A stretch of DNA of 64,000 nt from Streptomonospora nanhaiensis (GTDB taxonomy: Bacteria > Actinomycetota > Actinomycetes > Streptosporangiales > Streptosporangiaceae): NCBI RefSeq assembly GCF_013410565.1, contig NZ_JACCFO010000001.1:5952001-6016000 (forward strand), given 5' to 3'. Shown here piece after piece: positions 61,677 through 64,000 of this stretch. The notes below the pieces were generated by a model. The model saw only the letters and a program-made list of their open reading frames with translations, searched no databases and had not been told where the DNA came from. How positions within the stretch are numbered: the stretch's first letter is position 1; each line of letters begins with the position of its first letter. The position numbers and the translations under genes are program-made.

Positions 61677-62282
61677 ATGATCAGCGTGGTCTTGGCAGAG
61701 GACATGCACATGGTGCGCGGGGCACTGGTATCGCTGCTCCGGCTGGAATCCGATATCAACGTTGTGGCGGAAATCGTCTCCGGCGACGATATCCTTCCGG
61801 CGGTGCTCAAACACCGGCCCGACGTCGCCATTCTCGACATTGATCTTCCCGGAAAGGACGGGTTGTCCGCGGCGGCCGACATCCACGAGCAGGCGCCCGA
61901 GACCCGCACACTCATTCTCACCAGCATCGGCAAGCCCGGCGCGCTGCGCCGCGCGCTTTCGGCGAAGGTCGACGGATTCCTGCTCAAGGACGCACCGCCG
62001 CACGAACTCGCCGAGGCGGTGCGGCGGGTGCATTCGGGCCGGCGCGTCATCGACGGCGAACTCGCCCTCGCCGCGTTCGAGACCGACGAATGCCCGCTGA
62101 CCGCGCGCGAACTCGACGTGCTGCGCCGCGCCGCCGACGGCAGCGACGTCCCCGAGATCGCCGCGCAGCTCTACCTGACCGCCGGGACCGTGCGCAACTA
62201 CCTCGCCTCGGTCACCACCAAGCTCAACGCCCGAAACCGGGTCGACGCGGTGCGCATCGCCCGCGAGGCCGGCTGGGTCTGA
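61677..62282 (+). CDS. NarL/LuxR-type response regulator
   Basis: A 201-residue response regulator. The receiver has acidic residues in LAEDMHMVRGALVSLL, phospho-acceptor Asp54 in AILDIDLPGKDG and a switch Lys in FLLKDAPP. The LuxR-type helix-turn-helix covers about 135-195 (LTARELDVLRRAADGSDVPEIAAQLYLTAGTVRNYLASVTTKLNARNRVDAVRIA). The ribosome site is weak. Codons are less GC-biased than in the genes around, hinting at a different origin. No kinase is adjacent. It is convergent with the YcaO gene and may regulate that cluster. Confidence 0.9.
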   Translation: MISVVLAEDMHMVRGALVSLLRLESDINVVAEIVSGDDILPAVLKHRPDVAILDIDLPGKDGLSAAADIHEQAPETRTLILTSIGKPGALRRALSAKVDGFLLKDAPPHELAEAVRRVHSGRRVIDGELALAAFETDECPLTARELDVLRRAADGSDVPEIAAQLYLTAGTVRNYLASVTTKLNARNRVDAVRIAREAGWV

Positions 62283-62317
62283 CCGGCCGGCCCATGAAGG
62301 GCTCCCGGCTTCCGACC

Positions 62318-64000
62318 TCACAGGAACAGCGGCACGGGGTTGAGGTCGGCGTAGGCGACGGGAGCGGCGCGCCGCCCCAGCCGCACGGGCACGTCGAACA
62401 GCCGGCCCGGTGCGAACCGCGCCCAGAACGGCCGCAGCCCCGGCACCACCGTGCGCACCACGGGCAGGCCGACGTCGGGGCGGGTCTGGTCCAGCACCAG
62501 CATCTCCAGCCCGCGCGCGGCGAACGCGTCGCGCAGCCACAGCACGTCGTCGCGCAGGTCGGCGCGCGCGGCGCGGGGGTAGTCGCCCGGGCCCAGCGCC
62601 GGGCGCCCCGGATCCGGCAGCAGGTGCGGCGCGCCCGCCGTGCCCGGGCCCTTCCACCAGCGCTCGGCGTCGGGGTCGCCCCAGTCGGCCACGCCGTCCG
62701 GCACGGCCGCGACGAGCTGGTTCATCTCGGCCACCGCCCGGCGCAGCGCCACCGCCGGGTCGAAGTGGCAGCCGAACCCGAACATCACCCGCTCGGGGCC
62801 CTCCGCGCACCGCGTCACCGCAGCCATGGCCGGCACCCCCAGGTCGGAGGTCACGTCCAGCACCCAGAACACCCGGCCCAGCCGCGCGTACTCCCCGGCC
62901 ACGCGCTCCACCCAGGGGTCGGCGAAGGCGCCCGGGTCCACCGCCGGGTGCACCGTGCGGTTGTACCACCACAGCGCCACCGCGTCGCGCTCCACCAGCT
63001 CCAGGGCGCCCTGCACCACCGCGTCGGCCACGCTGGAGCCCGCGGCGCAGCCGTTGGAGTCGGCGCGGAAGGGCCGCCACCCCGGCTCACCGGGCGCGCC
63101 GAAGTACAGCAGGGCCGTGGGCAGCAGCCGGTGCTCCTCGCGGGTGAGCGACCACACCGGCGTCCAGTCCAGCTCGGCGGTGTCGTCGAAGGGGTCGCAC
63201 ACGAACTGGAAGGCGCCGTGCTCGGCGTTCCACCGCTCCCGGTCGGCGTACTGGCGCGCGTCCACCAGCGTGCAGGTGTCGGGGTGCACGGCCGCCCCGC
63301 CCAGGTCGGCGTAGCGGGCCCGCACCCGCTCCTCGTCGCCCTGGAAGGCGCCGCTGTACCGCTCGACCGCCTCGCACAGCGCGCTGACGCGGGCGTCGAG
63401 GTCGGTGACCCCCTTGCCGCCGTTCTCGGCGCGCAGCGCCGCGCGCACCCCCGCCAGCCCGGTGCCGGGCGCCGCCGCGTTGGGGCCGGAGCGGTAGGCG
63501 TGGAACCCGGGGGGCGCCCCGCGCACCGGGCGCAGCGCCTTGGCGATTCCGGTGACCGGGCCGACCAGGTGGCCGAACTCCTCCAGCACCCGGTGGGGCT
63601 CGCGCGCCCGGTGGCCGGTGCCCCCGGCGGCGGCCTTGGGCGCGGACCCCACGCGCACCGGCCGCCGCGTGCGCGCGGCCACCAGGCCGGGGTCGCCGCA
63701 GACCGGGCACTGCGGGCGGGCGCGTACCGGGTGCGCGCGGCCCTCCAGCGCGGCGCCGTCCAGCGTCCACACGTACTCGCCCGCGCCCCCGGCGCCGCGC
63801 AGCCCCGCGGCCCACCGCAGGACCTCCACCGCCACCAGGTGCGCCGCTGCCGCCTCCAGCGCGGGCAGGCCGGCGGGCGGCGCCGCCGGAGGGCGGGCGC
63901 CCGCCGCCCGCAGCGCCGCCAGTTCGGCCTGGCGGTGCGGCCGCAGCCGGTGGGCCAGGCAGTGCCAGCAGCCCGAGTCCGTCCCGGGCGTGAACACCGG
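62318..64000 (-). CDS. YcaO-domain TOMM cyclodehydratase, C-terminal part (cut by window edge)
   Basis: The reading frame is open to the right edge, so about 560 codons are only the C-terminal portion. The first visible residues contain CWHC and later CPVC, the two Cys pairs of the zinc site found in the fused E1-like part of azoline-forming cyclodehydratases. The YcaO domain follows: CEAVERYSGAFQGDEE, then GAFQFVCDPFDDTAEL, GCAAGSSVADAVVQGALELVERDAVALWWYNR and the Pro-containing ending LNPVPLFL. YcaO enzymes use ATP to cyclise Cys, Ser or Thr of a precursor peptide to azolines. The precursor and partner genes must lie beyond the window. Confidence 0.88.
   Translation of the reverse strand, partial: PVFTPGTDSGCWHCLAHRLRPHRQAELAALRAAGARPPAAPPAGLPALEAAAAHLVAVEVLRWAAGLRGAGGAGEYVWTLDGAALEGRAHPVRARPQCPVCGDPGLVAARTRRPVRVGSAPKAAAGGTGHRAREPHRVLEEFGHLVGPVTGIAKALRPVRGAPPGFHAYRSGPNAAAPGTGLAGVRAALRAENGGKGVTDLDARVSALCEAVERYSGAFQGDEERVRARYADLGGAAVHPDTCTLVDARQYADRERWNAEHGAFQFVCDPFDDTAELDWTPVWSLTREEHRLLPTALLYFGAPGEPGWRPFRADSNGCAAGSSVADAVVQGALELVERDAVALWWYNRTVHPAVDPGAFADPWVERVAGEYARLGRVFWVLDVTSDLGVPAMAAVTRCAEGPERVMFGFGCHFDPAVALRRAVAEMNQLVAAVPDGVADWGDPDAERWWKGPGTAGAPHLLPDPGRPALGPGDYPRAARADLRDDVLWLRDAFAARGLEMLVLDQTRPDVGLPVVRTVVPGLRPFWARFAPGRLFDVPVRLGRRAAPVAYADLNPVPLFL

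Noticed and set aside
1-64000. tRNA, rRNA, CRISPR array, prophage or insertion sequence
   Set aside because: No tRNA T-loop pattern, regular spacer repeats, integrase or transposase was seen.

Overview
The window reads as chromosomal DNA of a very GC-rich filamentous actinomycete. Codon third positions are almost all G or C, starts are often GTG or TTG, and start and stop codons overlap tightly (TGATG, ATGA). Two conservon operons, a secreted GH11-CBM2 xylanase, a CelR-like operator and a blaL-blaA-blaB type beta-lactamase cassette point to the Nocardiopsaceae (Nocardiopsis, Streptomonospora or Thermobifida relatives) or a close streptomycete-like family. This placement is inferred from gene content; no rRNA or tRNA gene was seen.

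Layout, left part. A styrene-monooxygenase-like flavoprotein is cut by the left edge. A DEAD-box helicase follows, then conservon 1 (cvnA-B-C-D, + strand, 2880-5947), a class-I-amidotransferase-like peptidase C26 and an unrecognised Rossmann-like protein. From 9 to 17 kb lies a catabolic and transport block: an MFS protein, a TctA-TctB-TctC tripartite carboxylate transporter, an enoyl-CoA hydratase, a CaiB/BaiF CoA-transferase and a divergent IclR regulator. From 17.4 to 24 kb a LytS/LytTR-type two-component pair is translationally coupled to a small membrane protein and a sodium:solute symporter. A second DUF485 plus ActP-like symporter pair follows.

Middle part. An acyl-CoA synthetase faces away from the xylanase gene across a 540-base promoter region. 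Next come a CASTOR/POLLUX-like ion channel gene with a frameshift, a DUF2071 gene, and conservon 2 (- strand, 34450-31705) followed by a second styrene-monooxygenase-like gene. A KAP-like membrane P-loop NTPase lies divergent from conservon 2. The beta-lactamase cassette (37.5-40.4 kb), a broken GAF-ANTAR gene, a CPA1 Na+/H+ antiporter, a small secreted Cys-rich protein and a three-gene operon of a GTPase-like protein with two membrane proteins follow.

Right part. An XRE-PNPOx regulator, a frameshifted SDR divergent from a MarR gene with an elaborate operator, and an organosulfur operon (LLM monooxygenase, cysteine dioxygenase, rhodanese) are followed by an aldo/keto reductase divergent from an aconitase over a CelR-like box. 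Then come an SDR/TetR divergent pair, an FMN reductase, an MFS exporter divergent from a large BTAD-STAND regulator, a NarL-type response regulator, and at the right edge a YcaO cyclodehydratase gene that probably opens a thiazole/oxazole RiPP (TOMM) cluster beyond the window.

Gene organisation is mostly regulator-plus-target pairs arranged divergently, with strong GC hairpins at nearly every operon end. Three genes carry apparent frameshifts (near 27565, 40680 and 46464). Either these are real lesions or the assembly has indel errors; raw reads would decide.
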